A stretch of DNA of 18,486 nt from an uncultured Clostridia bacterium (GTDB lineage Bacteria; Bacillota; Clostridia; TANB77; CAG-508), in assembly GCA_934131055.1 (NCBI GenBank), contig CAKOZB010000013.1:1-18486 (forward strand). Reading direction: 5' to 3'. How positions within the stretch are numbered: the stretch's first letter is position 1; the number at the start of each line of letters is the position of its first letter. Of this stretch, positions 1 through 6,296 are shown in pieces. Under the pieces are notes generated by a model, which had not been told where the DNA came from, ran no database searches, and worked only from the letters and a program-made list of their open reading frames with translations. The translations under genes were made by a program, and so were the position numbers.

Positions 1-1
1 A

Positions 2-1003
2 GGTTATATAAAAATAACAGAGACAGACGTTTCAAAATTCACAGGTTTTAAAATAACAAAATTAAAAGAATACACTGGAATTAATGTTAATGAAAAAATC
101 TTTTTAGATGGTTTATTTTCAATAACCAATAGCAATGAAGTTACTGCAGATGATTTATATGATAAATTTTACAAAACCCAAAACAACATACTATCTAACA
201 TAAATAGTGATGAAAATATTAATAAAATATTTGAAAAAACCAGCTCAAATAAAAAAGTATTTATAATACTTATGATTATTGCAACCTTTTGTTTAATTAC
301 TATACCTCCACTATATGCTTTTGGAACACTTTCCAATATTCTTATTGCTTTATTATTTCCTGGGATTGGTTTCACATTACTATTTACAATGGTTTTTGGA
401 AATGAAAAAACTGTTTATGTGAAAACAAATGGAACATATACATATTCTTTACTAATTACAAAGCTATTTGGATTTTTATGGGGAATACTATTTGGTGGCA
501 TACCTTGGCTATTTTTAGTCTTACCCGCATTAAAACAAGAGCCTTTTTATTTAATAGGTTATATCTTAGGGCTAGCATCTGTTCTAGGTATGTCTATATG
601 TCTAGAACATTTATCAAAAAGAACACCTTATGGTAATGAAATGCTAGGAAAAATTAGAGGCTTTAAAAATTACTTAAAAACCGCTGAAAAAGATAAATTG
701 AATGCAATGGTAATGCAAGATCCTACTTATTTTTATAACATCCTACCATACACTTATGTTTTAGGAATTTCAGATGTATGGATTTCAAAGTTTGAAACAA
801 TATCCATGCAAGCTCCTACTTGGTATAATGAAGGGGCGGATTTCGACATGGTAACATTTGGAACATTTATGAATTCTACAATGGTTTCTGTACAAAATAC
901 TATGTCATATGATAGTACTTCAAACAATTCATCTGGTGGAGGTAGTTCTGGTGGTGGCAGTTCTGGTGGTGGCTCTGGCGGCGGCGGAGGCAGTTCTTGG
1001 TAA
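2..1003 (+). CDS. DUF2207-type membrane protein, C-terminal part (5' end outside window)
   Basis: The reading frame is open from base 2, so the ATG at 272 is internal and the true start lies upstream of the window. About 333 residues are visible. A polar N-terminal part ends near base 255. Two hydrophobic pairs follow (about bases 260-400 and 460-595). A cytoplasmic-looking segment then leads to a Gly/Ser-rich tail (bases 928-1000) ending in Trp. This architecture, with a late pair of membrane helices, a soluble domain and a low-complexity Gly/Ser tail, is typical of the DUF2207 (YciQ-like) predicted membrane proteins, whose biochemical role is unknown. A similar Gly-rich tail occurs on the TPM-domain protein at 15857-16732. 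The family call is by overall look and tail, with no catalytic motif, so confidence is moderate. Confidence 0.65.
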   Translation, partial: GYIKITETDVSKFTGFKITKLKEYTGINVNEKIFLDGLFSITNSNEVTADDLYDKFYKTQNNILSNINSDENINKIFEKTSSNKKVFIILMIIATFCLITIPPLYAFGTLSNILIALLFPGIGFTLLFTMVFGNEKTVYVKTNGTYTYSLLITKLFGFLWGILFGGIPWLFLVLPALKQEPFYLIGYILGLASVLGMSICLEHLSKRTPYGNEMLGKIRGFKNYLKTAEKDKLNAMVMQDPTYFYNILPYTYVLGISDVWISKFETISMQAPTWYNEGADFDMVTFGTFMNSTMVSVQNTMSYDSTSNNSSGGGSSGGGSSGGGSGGGGGSSW

Positions 1004-1123
1004 CTCACCTTTCGTGAATACTTATGAAATTAGTATAAAGCATGAGAAGTATTGAGTCACATCTAGTGATTAAACTATCAAATATTTTTATTTATCATTT
1101 TCGATTCTCATCTTTAAATATGA

Positions 1124-1158
1124 AAAGAACTAGAATTATCAAATAATTCTAGTTCTTT
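1124..1158 (-). terminator. 16-bp perfect hairpin, tRNA-type terminator
   Basis: A perfect 16-bp inverted repeat (1124-1139 with 1143-1158) encloses the loop CAA. Read on the minus strand it lies directly after the tRNA-Gly 3'-end remnant at 1171-1189. This is the same arrangement as the hairpin at 2984-3013, which follows the intact tRNA-Gly(TCC). It therefore looks like the terminator of a lost tRNA gene. It could also serve the convergent DUF2207 gene. The remaining bases 1004-1123 show no gene. Confidence 0.6.
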
Positions 1159-1170
1159 CTAAATCTTCTA

Positions 1171-1189
1171 GAGCAGATGATGGGAATCG
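1171..1189 (-). pseudogene. tRNA-Gly 3'-end remnant
   Basis: These 19 bases are identical to 1304-1322, the discriminator base, 3' acceptor strand and 3' half of the T arm of the intact tRNA-Gly(CCC) next door. The match stops abruptly at 1190, where unrelated G+C-rich sequence begins. The encoded CCA is not preserved (1168-1170 read CTA instead of TGG on the plus strand). Together with the hairpin at 1124-1158 this is best read as the tail of a second, destroyed tRNA-Gly copy. A tRNA-derived attachment-site remnant is the alternative. Confidence 0.7.
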
Positions 1190-1251
1190 GCGAGCCGCGT
1201 CGGGAAAATTGTCCACTGGACAATTTTCTATTCCTCCTTTTCGATTCCCAT
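1180..1251. repeat. Palindromic repeat element with 10-bp inverted ends
   Basis: The ends ATGGGAATCG (1180-1189) and CGATTCCCAT (1242-1251) are perfect inverted repeats. Inside lie a CGGC/GCCG mini-hairpin (1188-1197) and a perfect 12-bp palindrome around C1216 (1204-1215 with 1217-1228). The G+C-rich left part stands out against the A+T-rich flanks. The outer repeat overlaps the T-arm part of the tRNA remnant. A partly matching end (CGATTCTCATCT, 1102-1113) lies about 70 bases upstream. The design resembles small non-autonomous palindromic repeats, but no transposase is present. Confidence 0.6.
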
Positions 1252-1301
1252 AGAAATAATTAAAAATTAAAATTATATAAAAACTCTAATTTTTTTCACT
1301 T

Positions 1302-1375
1302 TGGAGCAGATGATGGGAATCGAACCCACACTATTGCCTTGGGAAGGCAAAGTTCTACCACTAAACTACATCTGC
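1302..1375 (-). tRNA. tRNA-Gly (anticodon CCC)
   Basis: The reverse complement folds as a full tRNA of 74 nt including an encoded CCA (1302-1304). The acceptor stem is GCAGATG/CATCTGC with a U discriminator. The D-arm sequence is GTTTAGTGGTAGAAC. The anticodon stem is TTGCC/GGCAA with loop TTCCCAA, which puts CCC at 1341-1343. The T arm is TGGGT TCGATTC CCA-like. It differs from tRNA-Gly(TCC) at 3022-3095 mainly in the anticodon stem and T stem. CCC reads only GGG, a rare codon in so A+T-rich a genome. Confidence 0.95.
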
Positions 1376-1391
1376 ATTATTTTCTTTCTAT

Positions 1392-1419
1392 ATTGTAGCA
1401 CTTAAATAAATTTTTTCAA
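1392..1419 (-). promoter_or_regulatory. Promoter of tRNA-Gly(CCC)
   Basis: On the minus strand TTGAAA (1414-1419), 16 nt and TACAAT (1392-1397) form a sigma-A type promoter. The -10 box lies 16 bases upstream of the mature tRNA 5' end. Confidence 0.7.
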
Positions 1420-1454
1420 GTGATTTTTACATTATTTTTCATTTTAGTCGTCTA

Positions 1455-1483
1455 TTTACATTTTATGTAAAGTGTGGTATACT
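1455..1483 (+). promoter_or_regulatory. Promoter of the 158-aa gene
   Basis: TTTACA (1455-1460), a 17-nt spacer and TATACT (1478-1483) match the sigma-A consensus well. The leader to the ATG at 1543 is about 50 nt. It contains a weak TGCAA/TTGCA inverted repeat and a strong SD, GGAGGT, at 1529-1534. Confidence 0.75.
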
Positions 1484-1542
1484 GTAATTATGCAATTTTT
1501 TATGAATTTGCAGTCACAAAATTTTTTTGGAGGTAAAACACA

Positions 1543-2019
1543 ATGTTAAGATTCACAAATGCAACTTATATGCCTCGGTATGAACTCAACGAGTTCCAAA
1601 ACCGGTATTCTGAGCAGATAACTGCATCTGCCCGGACAGCCCTTCGGATTTTGGGCAGGCGTACTAACTCTATGTTCTACTTCAATGCTGAAGTTGAATA
1701 TGGAAATTCGCTTTTTATCAAAATTTTGCTGACCACTCCGAAACTCGGGGTTGAATTGGCAAAGACCATTAGTGACTTTGTCTCTGACATTCCGTACCAT
1801 GACACCTTTCGGCAGGTTATGTTGCATGATGTCAGGTCTGTCCGCGTAATTCCTGACATTTCTTTTTCTATTCAGGAAGATGAAACTTTCGCCATCAAGG
1901 AAGCAAAATTGCCTTACATCCTGTTACAGGATGACAAGTTCCTTGTTGCTGTTCTCAACAGAGAACGCTATGTGGAGGTTTTCCTCTACCAAAAAAATGA
2001 CATGATTGCAGTAGCTTAA
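1543..2019 (+). CDS. Unrecognised 158-aa protein, G+C-rich orphan gene
   Basis: I do not recognise this protein. The start is secure: SD GGAGGT at 1529-1534, 8 nt, then ATG. The product is soluble, has no signal peptide or membrane segment and no cysteine. It looks like a mixed alpha/beta domain, with a helical first third and short alternating strands later. Composition is the striking point. Bases 1561-1860 hold about 45% G+C by hand count, against 23-30% in flanking genes, and Arg is often CGG, which neighbours avoid. It has its own promoter and two hairpins behind it, so it is a one-gene transcription unit. Codon use and position between two tRNA-Gly genes suggest horizontal acquisition (inference). 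A phage or mobile-element protein is possible, but nothing in the sequence proves it. Confidence 0.8.
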   Translation: MLRFTNATYMPRYELNEFQNRYSEQITASARTALRILGRRTNSMFYFNAEVEYGNSLFIKILLTTPKLGVELAKTISDFVSDIPYHDTFRQVMLHDVRSVRVIPDISFSIQEDETFAIKEAKLPYILLQDDKFLVAVLNRERYVEVFLYQKNDMIAVA

Positions 2020-2036
2020 TTAAGCAATCAACACCA

Positions 2037-2105
2037 CGAGGCTTCACTAACAATATATGATAGTGGAGCCTCGGGGCGTATAATATTACACTAAGTAATA
2101 TTTTT
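2037..2105 (+). terminator. Double hairpin after the 158-aa gene
   Basis: The first stem is 12 bp (2037-2048 with 2062-2073, one G-U pair) and G+C rich, but has no T run behind it. A second 8-bp stem, AATATTAC/GTAATATT (2082-2089 with 2095-2102), runs directly into TTTTT at 2101-2105 and completes a plausible intrinsic terminator. Confidence 0.65.
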
Positions 2106-2149
2106 CTTATTCATAATTTTTAAATGTTTTTATTCACAAAATAAATTCT

Positions 2150-2347
2150 CTATTTTAACTTAAATAAATCATTTGGCGTGCATTCTAATAACTTACATAA
2201 TTTCTCTATTGTTTCAAATTTTATTCCAGTGGTTTCATTATTCATCATATGACTTATGCTTTGATAACTACCTTCCATATTCTTTATTAACCAATATTTC
2301 GTTTTTCCTTTTTCTTTTAGTAATTCTTTTATATTTATATATAACAT
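2150..2347 (-). CDS. Small Xre/Cro-type DNA-binding regulator (65 aa)
   Basis: The protein is a single Cro/C1-type helix-turn-helix domain of 65 residues, with no effector or peptidase domain. It opens with MLYINIKELLKEKGKTKYWL. The recognition-helix region is around YQSISHMMN, and the domain ends with the family-typical LLECTPNDLFKLK. An ATG five codons upstream (2362) is in frame, but the SD GAGGTG lies inside those codons, only 5 nt before the ATG at 2347, so the shorter start is preferred. It lies antisense between two plus-strand orphan genes, as regulators of small mobile modules often do. Whether it controls either neighbour is unknown. Confidence 0.85.
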   Translation of the reverse strand: MLYINIKELLKEKGKTKYWLIKNMEGSYQSISHMMNNETTGIKFETIEKLCKLLECTPNDLFKLK

Positions 2348-2443
2348 TTTTTCACACCTCATTTATAAATTAATAATATATTTATATTATATCACATTCG
2401 TAGCAATTCTCCTCTATCAATTATTTTTTATAACTTTCAAATA

Positions 2444-2472
2444 TTGCATTCTGCATAAAACCATAGTATAAT
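2444..2472 (+). promoter_or_regulatory. Promoter of the 110-aa Cys-rich gene
   Basis: TTGCAT (2444-2449), a 17-nt spacer and a perfect TATAAT (2467-2472) form a strong sigma-A promoter about 80 nt before the start codon. Confidence 0.8.
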
Positions 2473-2484
2473 AATTACATTGAT

Positions 2485-2510
2485 TTTGCAAAAACTCTTA
2501 GTTTTGCAAA
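2485..2510 (+). promoter_or_regulatory. Leader stem-loop of the Cys-rich gene
   Basis: TTTGCAAAA (2485-2493) and TTTTGCAAA (2502-2510) form a perfect 9-bp inverted repeat in the 5' leader, between the promoter and the SD AGGAGG at 2540-2545. It could be an RNA stem or an operator. Repeated TTTGCA motifs in both orphan-gene leaders hint at shared control (weak inference). Confidence 0.45.
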
Positions 2511-2552
2511 TTTATTAAATATCCGAAAAATAATTTTTTAGGAGGATTAACA

Positions 2553-2885
2553 ATGTCCGTAAGATGTGATTCTGCAAGACCTAGCAAAAACAAGTTCCCG
2601 AAAATGAAGAAACGGAATAAAACGAAAAAAACAAGTAAAGAAATCGAAGCAGAACTTAAGCACTATTCCCTTCCTTCACGTAATACTGAGTATGCTGTAG
2701 AACAGTGTAAAAAGCAGGTTCAAGAGGAAGGTAAACTGTGCTACTGCAAGGAAAAATGTCATTGCAGAAGCTGTCAAGAATCAAAGGATTCCAACGCAAG
2801 ATGCAGTTTGGAAACTCTGCAAAAAGAGAGTGTGGGATGCACTTTAGGGTGCTACAGATGCTCTGAGCATAGTCCTTGTTATTAA
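2553..2885 (+). CDS. Unrecognised 110-aa Cys-rich, probably metal-binding protein
   Basis: I do not recognise this protein. Residues 1-36 are strongly basic (many Lys and Arg). The C-terminal 60 residues carry 11 of the 12 cysteines. Two clusters stand out: C63-x-C65-x3-C69-x-C71-x2-C74 with H70 between, and C96-x3-C100-x2-C103-x5-C109 with H106. C5, C52 and C84 are isolated. There is no signal peptide, so a cytoplasmic zinc- or other metal-binding role fits better than disulfide bonding (inference). The basic N-terminus could contact nucleic acid. The start is fixed by AGGAGG 7 nt before ATG. G+C is about 37% in the part counted, above the host background. Like the 158-aa gene, it is a complete solo unit with its own promoter and terminator. 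A metallothionein-like or zinc-ribbon protein are alternatives. Confidence 0.8.
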   Translation: MSVRCDSARPSKNKFPKMKKRNKTKKTSKEIEAELKHYSLPSRNTEYAVEQCKKQVQEEGKLCYCKEKCHCRSCQESKDSNARCSLETLQKESVGCTLGCYRCSEHSPCY

Positions 2886-2886
2886 C

Positions 2887-2931
2887 AAATCAAAGAAGGT
2901 ATCAGAAAATTTCTGGTACCTTCTTTGATTT
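2887..2931 (+). terminator. Intrinsic terminator of the Cys-rich gene
   Basis: A 15-bp perfect stem (2887-2901 with 2917-2931) continues inward through G-U tolerant pairs to a nearly closed hairpin of over 20 bp. It starts two bases after the stop codon and ends in TTTT. Confidence 0.85.
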
Positions 2932-2983
2932 TAATATACCTGAAAATGCTTTTAAGTACATATAAATAAATTATTTAAAACAA

Positions 2984-3013
2984 AAAAGTTAGAGTTACAA
3001 AACTCTAACTTTT
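2984..3013 (-). terminator. Terminator of tRNA-Gly(TCC)
   Basis: AAAAGTTAGAGTT (2984-2996) and AACTCTAACTTTT (3001-3013) form a perfect 13-bp stem. On the minus strand it lies 8 bases behind the encoded CCA of the tRNA and ends in a T run. Confidence 0.8.
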
Positions 3014-3021
3014 CTCTACTA

Positions 3022-3095
<74 letters not shown>

Positions 3096-3124
3096 ATTTT
3101 GTGTATTTCCTAACGACAGTTATT

Positions 3125-3153
3125 ATAATACCATAGGTTATTATTTTTGTCAA
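3125..3153 (-). promoter_or_regulatory. Promoter of tRNA-Gly(TCC)
   Basis: On the minus strand a perfect TTGACA (3148-3153), a 17-nt spacer and TATTAT (3125-3130) lie 29 nt upstream of the mature 5' end. This is a strong sigma-A promoter, as expected for a tRNA gene. Confidence 0.8.
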
Positions 3154-3231
3154 TACAAATTTTAAAATTTTTTCAAAAATTTTTTTAATAAAATTTCCGC
3201 TAGTAGTCTAATACTGATAAACAGTTTTAGA

Positions 3232-3268
3232 TTTTCGCCCAAAATCCCCCGTCCCTATTGGGCGAAAA
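3232..3268 (-). terminator. Hairpin downstream of xerD
   Basis: TTTTCGCCCAA (3232-3242) and TTGGGCGAAAA (3258-3268) form a perfect 11-bp stem with a 15-nt loop, 25 bases behind the xerD stop codon. No clean T run follows on the minus strand. The loop carries a GGGACGGGGG-like purine block (minus strand). It is either a terminator or a small repeat. The A+T-rich bases 3154-3231 show nothing else recognisable. Confidence 0.5.
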
Positions 3269-3293
3269 ATTTTGAGCGAATTATTAAATATTT

Positions 3294-4175
3294 TTATGCT
3301 CTTGGATGAGCTTTTTTGTATTCATTTTTTATTCCTGGATCTTGAAATTGCATATATACTTGTGTTGATGATATGTCTGAATGTCCAAGCATTGTTTGTA
3401 TTGCTTTTAGGTCTGCACCATTTTGTAGTAAATGTGTTGCAAAAGAATGTCTTAATACGTGTGGTGTTATGTCTTTTTCGATGTGTGCTTGTTCTTTATA
3501 ATATTTTACTATTTTCCAGAAGCCTTGTCTTGTAAGTCTTGTTCCGTTTACATTAACAAATAGCGCTTCTTCACTTTCATCTCTTATTAAATATGGTCTT
3601 GCATCATCTATGTATTCTTTTAATGCTTTTAATGACATAGAGCCTAGAGGGATGTTTCTAGATTTGCTTCTTCCTCTACAAACTACATATCCTTCGTCTA
3701 ATTTTACATCATCTATGTCTAGAGAAATCATTTCTGTAACTCTCATGCCTGTTGCATACGCAAATTCAAGCATTGCCTTATCTCTAGTACCCTTTAAATC
3801 AACATCTTTTGGTTGGTCTAATAATAATTCAACTTCTTTTGATGTTAATATGTTTGGTGTTCTTTTATTTATTTTTGGAGACTCAATTGTCATTGTTGGG
3901 TCTTTCTTTATTTTTTTAACTCTTATTAAATATTGATAGAATGATCTTATTGAAGCTAAGCTTCTTGAAATTGTAGATTCTTTTTTGTTTTCTTCTCTTA
4001 AATATTCCATATATTCTAGTATGGTTTCTTCTGTTACCTTTAGATAGTTTATTTTATTGTCTGAAACGTATTTTTCATATTGTTCTATGTCTCTTCTGTA
4101 TGATTGTAATGTATTATCTGATAATTTTTTATCATCTTTAAGAAAATCTAAAAAAAGTTTAACTTGTTTTTCCAT
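3294..4175 (-). CDS. xerD: Tyrosine site-specific recombinase XerD
   Basis: Tyrosine recombinase of 293 residues, the usual XerC/XerD length. It resolves chromosome dimers at dif as a XerC/XerD complex in the cytoplasm. The N-terminal SAM-like core-binding domain covers about residues 1-90. The catalytic domain (about 105-285) has the full set: R145 (GMRVTE), K171, H239 and R242 (HVLRHSFATHLL), H265 (LGHSD) and the nucleophile Y274 (QVYMQ). The start ATG is preceded by AGGGGAG. It follows spoIIM on the same strand with a 128-bp gap. A spoIIM-xerD neighbourhood is known in spore formers (Bacillus has them close together), which favours XerD over a phage integrase. XerC versus XerD cannot be settled by eye, though LGHSDISSTQVYMQ is XerD-like. 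Confidence 0.9.
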   Translation of the reverse strand: MEKQVKLFLDFLKDDKKLSDNTLQSYRRDIEQYEKYVSDNKINYLKVTEETILEYMEYLREENKKESTISRSLASIRSFYQYLIRVKKIKKDPTMTIESPKINKRTPNILTSKEVELLLDQPKDVDLKGTRDKAMLEFAYATGMRVTEMISLDIDDVKLDEGYVVCRGRSKSRNIPLGSMSLKALKEYIDDARPYLIRDESEEALFVNVNGTRLTRQGFWKIVKYYKEQAHIEKDITPHVLRHSFATHLLQNGADLKAIQTMLGHSDISSTQVYMQFQDPGIKNEYKKAHPRA

Positions 4176-4303
4176 TTGCGCTCCCCTATCCTATTTATTT
4201 ATCTATGTAATAATTTTCTGAATTTACATAACTAATACATGTTATATCAAAATATTCTGAAATTGTAAATACATTTTGTAAAATTTGTGAAAATATTTTC
4301 CAA

Positions 4304-4954
4304 TTAACAATACTTTAAAAATATACTGCTTAAGTTTCCAGAAACGTATGTTTCTAACAGTGAAGATATTAATAATAAAATTAGCATTAAAATTGAGAAT
4401 ATTGTATGCTTTAATATTTGCAATTTTATGTTTTCTCGTCTTCTATCTTCCATTATTAACCTGTACAGTTTTATTCCACTCACACTAAGTGTGAGTATTG
4501 TTGGAATGTAAATTATATTTTGAATAAGCATTGTGGCTATTATAAAAATTATGCCTTTTCCTGTTCCTACAGTTGCCATTACGGAAGAAACTGTATACCC
4601 TATGCAATAGCCTTTATATCCAACAACCACATATATTAGTGGAAAACCTATAACAGTAGAACCGAGAAACCATAGTAGCACAGCTATTCCAACATTATTT
4701 ATTATTGAATTTTTTAATAGTTCCTTTGTTGAAATTTGATAATTTTCTTTTATTGAATTTATAAAATTATTTATATATCCACTTATTTGATTTGCCTGTG
4801 TTTCATTTGCATTATTTACAAAAATCACACCTAATGTTAATCCTATAAAAAATATTATGGTTAATATTAGGTATGTTTTTATGTTTTCTTTTATGAATTC
4901 TAGTATTATATTTTTTAGTCTATTCTGGTTTATTTGTCTGTGGTTTCCTCTCAT
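4304..4954 (-). CDS. spoIIM: Stage II sporulation protein M
   Basis: Integral membrane protein of 216 residues with about five hydrophobic segments (about residues 27-46, 85-110, 113-130, 134-158, 182-203) and a basic N-terminus. Layout and motifs such as the TLGVIF stretch in the first helix and the Gly-rich region around residue 130 fit SpoIIM. With SpoIID and SpoIIP this protein forms the peptidoglycan-remodelling complex for engulfment of the forespore. In SpoIIM-DMP knowledge SpoIIM is the membrane anchor of that complex. The SD AGGAGG lies 5 nt before ATG. A 12-bp stem-loop just upstream overlaps the first bases of that SD. The presence of the gene supports a spore-forming Clostridia host, although some asporogenous relatives keep SpoIIM-like proteins. 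Confidence 0.85.
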   Translation of the reverse strand: MRGNHRQINQNRLKNIILEFIKENIKTYLILTIIFFIGLTLGVIFVNNANETQANQISGYINNFINSIKENYQISTKELLKNSIINNVGIAVLLWFLGSTVIGFPLIYVVVGYKGYCIGYTVSSVMATVGTGKGIIFIIATMLIQNIIYIPTILTLSVSGIKLYRLIMEDRRRENIKLQILKHTIFSILMLILLLISSLLETYVSGNLSSIFLKYC

Positions 4955-4963
4955 GCTCTCCTC

Positions 4964-5006
4964 CTAAGATTATTGTTTATACATAATGTCTATTCAATAA
5001 TCTTAG
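4964..5006 (-). promoter_or_regulatory. Leader stem-loop touching the spoIIM SD
   Basis: CTAAGATTATTG (4964-4975) and CAATAATCTTAG (4995-5006) are a perfect 12-bp inverted repeat with a 19-nt loop. The minus-strand SD AGGAGG (4960-4965) shares two bases with the stem, so folding could affect ribosome access. It lies 15 bases behind endoQ, so it may alternatively act as a weak terminator or processing site, although no T run follows. Confidence 0.5.
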
Positions 5007-5021
5007 AATTAGAACTGTTTT

Positions 5022-6215
5022 TTATCCGACCGTTACTTTTCCGTAAACTCCGCCACCACCAGCATGAATCTTCATTTTTCCTTCTCTGGAGGCAATTATT
5101 TCGTTTGCAACTTTTTCGCCAACTACTGCTTCTATATCATCTTTTGATAATTTATGTAAAATTGTCATCTCTGTTCCAAAACTATCTAATAATCTATCTA
5201 TTGTTTTATTTCCTACTCCTGGGATGAATGTAAGTGGAACCTGATAAACATATGGTGGTCTGTTTGCAGGGCTCTTACTTTTTTCTTTATCTTTTATTAA
5301 TTCTATTCTATCAAAAACTCCAAAAGTTACTTTATCACTTCCGCAGAACGGACACACTGCAACTGGCTCTTTAGTTTCTATTACTTGATTACAGCTATCA
5401 CAAAAAGTTCTGTGATATTTTCCAAGTTTAGGGTCTAATCCATAATTGCAAAGTACTTTTCTTCCATCTTCGCCTTTTAAAGCTTTTACAACCTCTTTAA
5501 AACTTATATCATTTACAAGCATTTTGTTGTATTCTCTTGCAATCTTTGGAAGTGAATGTGCATCTGAATTTGTAACAAATGTTTTATCTTCTAATTCTGT
5601 TATCATATCTGCTAAATATGTATCAGCACTTAAGCCCAACTCAATTGAAAATATTTTATTAAATTTTTCTTTGAATATATCTTTCATTCTGTCAACACAG
5701 TTGCCATAATAACTTTTAAATGGTGTAAAACAGTGTGCTGGAATTAAAATTCCATTATATTTTTCAACTATGTCTATCAGCTCATATCCAGAAACATCAG
5801 AACGTTGTGTACTTAATGTTATATTATGTATATGCTTACTCATTTCTTTAGAAAAGCCTTTAATATCTGATAAATGAGGAAAGAAACATACATTATGTGC
5901 TGCTCCGCACTTTCCATTTCTTCCAACCTCAGAAGTTTCAACTTCACTTCCTAGTAATATACAAACCTTATCTTTGTATATTATACCTCCATCTTCAATT
6001 TCATATGCTTCACCTGTTTTTAAGAAATTTTCTATATCTTCAATAACATATGGTGATGCACAGTCTATAATTCCAACAATATTAATTCCCTTTCTATCGG
6101 CACATTCTTTTGCAATGTTAGCAAAATTTAGACTTCTAGCTGCCGTAATTTTAATTGGCTTACCATTCTCACTTCTTCCTATGTGTACATGTAAATCTGC
6201 AAATACTTCTTCCAT
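5022..6215 (-). CDS. endoQ: Endonuclease Q-type PHP-domain DNA repair nuclease
   Basis: The 397-residue protein matches the EndoQ/TIGR00375 family, which nicks DNA 5' of deoxyuridine, deoxyinosine and abasic sites in some archaea and Bacillota. The PHP metal-site motifs are present: D7-L-H9-V-H11 at the start, E91 in GSEVET, H107, H161 (PAHCF), and D218-A-H220. A zinc finger with C272-x2-C275 and C288-x2-C291 follows, then a helix-hairpin-helix-like segment (FIPGVGNKTIDRLL, about 330-343). This order (PHP, Zn finger, C-terminal helical domain) is the EndoQ order. The start has a good SD, AAGGAG, 6 nt upstream. The Gly-rich end (HAGGGGVYG) is a family feature as far as I recall. Activity in this host is inferred from homology. 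Confidence 0.88.
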   Translation of the reverse strand: MEEVFADLHVHIGRSENGKPIKITAARSLNFANIAKECADRKGINIVGIIDCASPYVIEDIENFLKTGEAYEIEDGGIIYKDKVCILLGSEVETSEVGRNGKCGAAHNVCFFPHLSDIKGFSKEMSKHIHNITLSTQRSDVSGYELIDIVEKYNGILIPAHCFTPFKSYYGNCVDRMKDIFKEKFNKIFSIELGLSADTYLADMITELEDKTFVTNSDAHSLPKIAREYNKMLVNDISFKEVVKALKGEDGRKVLCNYGLDPKLGKYHRTFCDSCNQVIETKEPVAVCPFCGSDKVTFGVFDRIELIKDKEKSKSPANRPPYVYQVPLTFIPGVGNKTIDRLLDSFGTEMTILHKLSKDDIEAVVGEKVANEIIASREGKMKIHAGGGGVYGKVTVG

Positions 6216-6241
6216 CTTTTACTCCTTATAAATAACTTTGA

Positions 6242-6288
6242 AACGGAGCAGAAATTACACCTATTATATATGTGTTTTCTCCTCCGTT
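6242..6288 (-). terminator. Stem-loop between the 108-aa gene and endoQ
   Basis: AACGGAG (6242-6248) and CTCCGTT (6282-6288) pair, and a second inner stem (AGAAA/TTTCT with ACA/TGT) extends the fold. There is no T run, so it may be an mRNA stabilising or processing structure rather than a true terminator. Confidence 0.45.
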
Positions 6289-6296
6289 CTTAATTT

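Noticed and set aside
754..1008. Proline-rich minus-strand frame
   Set aside because: It is the antisense of the Gly/Ser tail codons of the DUF2207 gene and has no SD.
1546..1859. Two minus-strand frames inside the 158-aa gene
   Set aside because: No SD or promoter for either. The sense gene has promoter, SD and terminators.
2173..2373. Hydrophobic plus-strand frame opposite the Xre gene
   Set aside because: Shadow of the helix-turn-helix gene, without SD or promoter. Hydrophobicity is the usual artefact of A+T-rich antisense.
3294..4175. Phage integrase linked to the tRNA-Gly genes
   Set aside because: Length, motifs and the spoIIM neighbourhood fit the chromosomal XerD. Although it lies near tRNA genes, no phage genes or attachment repeats on both sides were found.
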